Assembly (NCBI RefSeq): GCF_013466605.1
Contig: NZ_CP059162.1
Coordinates: 248,001 to 312,000, forward strand
DNA: 64,000 nucleotides
Direction of reading: 5' to 3'
Source of the DNA: Pseudomonas chlororaphis subsp. aurantiaca
Lineage (GTDB): Bacteria; Pseudomonadota; Gammaproteobacteria; Pseudomonadales; Pseudomonadaceae
Shown: in pieces, positions 62,910 to 64,000 of the stretch
Position numbering within the stretch: the first letter of the stretch is position 1
Layout of the letters: each line of letters opens with the position of its first letter
Notes under the pieces: model-generated
The model's database searches: none
What the model saw: only the letters and a program-made list of their open reading frames with translations
Told to the model about the DNA's origin: nothing
Made by a program: the position numbers and the translations under genes

Positions 62910-64000
62910 ATGGCTGGTCTCGAATCGAAGTGGATAGTGGGTTTGACGCTGGCGGCACTACTGAGCGGTTGTGGTGCGGAGAAACCGACCGAAAAAGAGC
63001 GGCCGCGGGTGCGCGTGCAGCACGTGCAGCCTCGCGATTTCGCCGCGCAAGTGACCCTCACCGGCGATGTGCAGGCGCGGGTGCAGACCGAGTTGTCGTT
63101 CCGCGTCGGCGGCAAGATCATCCAGCGCCTGGTGGATGTCGGCGACCGGGTCACGGCCAGGCAGGTACTGGCCCGGCTCGATCCGAAAGACCTGCAGACC
63201 AATGTCGATTCCGCCGCCGCCTCGGTGTTCGCCGAGCAGGCGCGGGTCAAGCAGACCAGCGCGGCCTTCGTCCGCCAGCAGAAACTCCTGCCCAAGGGCT
63301 ACACCAGCCAGAGCGAATACGATGCCGCCCAGGCGGCGCTGCGCAGTAGCCAGAGCGCCTTGAGCGCGGCCCAGGCGCAGTTGGCCAACGCCCGCGAGCA
63401 ACTGAGCTACACCGCGCTGATCGCCGACGCGCCAGGGGTGATCACCGCGCGCCAGGCCGAGGTCGGCCAGGTGGTGCAGGCCACGGTGCCGATTTACAGC
63501 CTGGCCCGCGACGGCGAGCGTGACGCCGTGTTCAACGTCTACGAGTCGCTGCTGGTGGCCCCGCCGAAGGAAGGCGCGATCACCGTCAGCCTGCTGGACA
63601 ACCCGAACATCAAGACCACCGGCAAGGTGCGTGAAGTCACCCCGGTGGTGTCGGCGCAGAGCGGCACGGTGCAGGTCAAGGTGGCCCTCGACGGCCTGCC
63701 GGCGGGCATGGACCTGGGCTCGGTGGTCAGCGCCAGCGTCCACGCGGCCGGCCAGGCCAGTGTCGAGCTGCCCTGGGCGGCGCTGACCAAGAACCTCAAC
63801 GAACCGGCCGTGTGGCTGGTGGGCGAGGACGGCAAGACCAGCCTGCACAGCGTCACGGTGGGGCGCTACCAGACCGGCAAGGTGATCATCAGCGACGGCC
63901 TCAAGGGCGGCGAAAAAGTGGTGATCGCCGGCGGCCAGTTGCTGCACCCGGGAATGCTCGTCGAGATCGTTCCCGAGACCGGCGCCCAAGGAGCCCAGCC
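62910..64000 (+). CDS. RND efflux membrane-fusion lipoprotein, 5' part (runs off the window)
   Basis: 363 codons are visible from the ATG at 62910, with GGAG nine bases upstream. Lipobox ALLSGC near residue 21. Lipoyl/barrel-sandwich half motif TELSFRVGGKIIQRLVDVGD, a helical hairpin (SAAFVRQQKLLPKGYTSQSE; SALSAAQAQLANAREQLSYT) and second half ADAPGVITARQAEVGQVVQA are as in HlyD/AcrA-type adaptors. It links an inner-membrane RND pump, presumably encoded just beyond 64000, to an outer-membrane channel. Confidence 0.9.
   Translation, partial: MAGLESKWIVGLTLAALLSGCGAEKPTEKERPRVRVQHVQPRDFAAQVTLTGDVQARVQTELSFRVGGKIIQRLVDVGDRVTARQVLARLDPKDLQTNVDSAAASVFAEQARVKQTSAAFVRQQKLLPKGYTSQSEYDAAQAALRSSQSALSAAQAQLANAREQLSYTALIADAPGVITARQAEVGQVVQATVPIYSLARDGERDAVFNVYESLLVAPPKEGAITVSLLDNPNIKTTGKVREVTPVVSAQSGTVQVKVALDGLPAGMDLGSVVSASVHAAGQASVELPWAALTKNLNEPAVWLVGEDGKTSLHSVTVGRYQTGKVIISDGLKGGEKVVIAGGQLLHPGMLVEIVPETGAQGAQ

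Overview
The window reads as chromosomal DNA of a fluorescent Pseudomonas, probably the P. fluorescens group in the broad sense. The case rests on GC-rich coding sequence, dispersed REP-type palindromes, the gene order oscA-sbp-cysT-cysW-cysA, AtsA/AtsK proteins whose catalytic residues fall at the positions known from Pseudomonas, and an hcp-vgrG-rhs type VI secretion island. The species call is inference.

Layout. 1-1331: end of a GGDEF-EAL protein. 1.5-5.8 kb: sulfate uptake (oscA, sbp, cysT, cysW, cysA). 5.8-9.4 kb: a DUF962 membrane protein, a Crp/Fnr regulator, an AraC-type regulator and a divergent desaturase/hydroxylase. 9.5-22.5 kb: a sulfur-scavenging block with an atsR/atsB/atsC/atsA sulfate-ester system, two related LysR regulators, alkylsulfatase AtsK, a second formylglycine hydrolase and a TonB-dependent receptor. 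22.6-48.8 kb: a T6SS-type Rhs toxin island. 49-52.4 kb: MFS permease, deaminase, ankyrin protein, LysR regulator. 52.8-54.8 kb: tonB-exbB-exbD. 55.2-61.3 kb: hydrolase, sigma54-type AAA+ protein, MetQ-like binding protein and a four-gene polar amino-acid ABC transporter. 61.4-64 kb: an AAA ATPase and a partial RND membrane-fusion lipoprotein.

How it fits together. Much of 1.5-22.5 kb, and probably 52.8-61.3 kb, serves uptake of sulfur sources when sulfate is scarce: esters cross the outer membrane (TonB receptor plus TonB-ExbBD), enter through ABC transporters, and are cleaved by AtsA, AtsK or the second hydrolase. Two shared non-coding motifs link these genes: a 17-bp AT-rich element upstream of oscA and atsR, and a 28-bp element upstream of atsR, both LysR genes and tonB.

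The most unusual part is 22.6-45.4 kb. An active-looking hcp / vgrG-DUF4123-rhs-immunity operon is followed, on the same strand, by an array of displaced toxin ends and immunity genes: an orphan rhs carrying a methyltransferase-like tip, several small immunity genes each preceded by only the last 25-60 codons of a vanished toxin, frameshifted immunity pseudogenes, and repeated leader sequences. The array is visibly AT-richer than its surroundings. Two copies of a leader in front of a small 91-residue protein show compensatory base changes in a 16-bp stem, so they are probably structured RNAs. A second complete rhs (nucleotidyltransferase-like tip) with its immunity gene closes the island.
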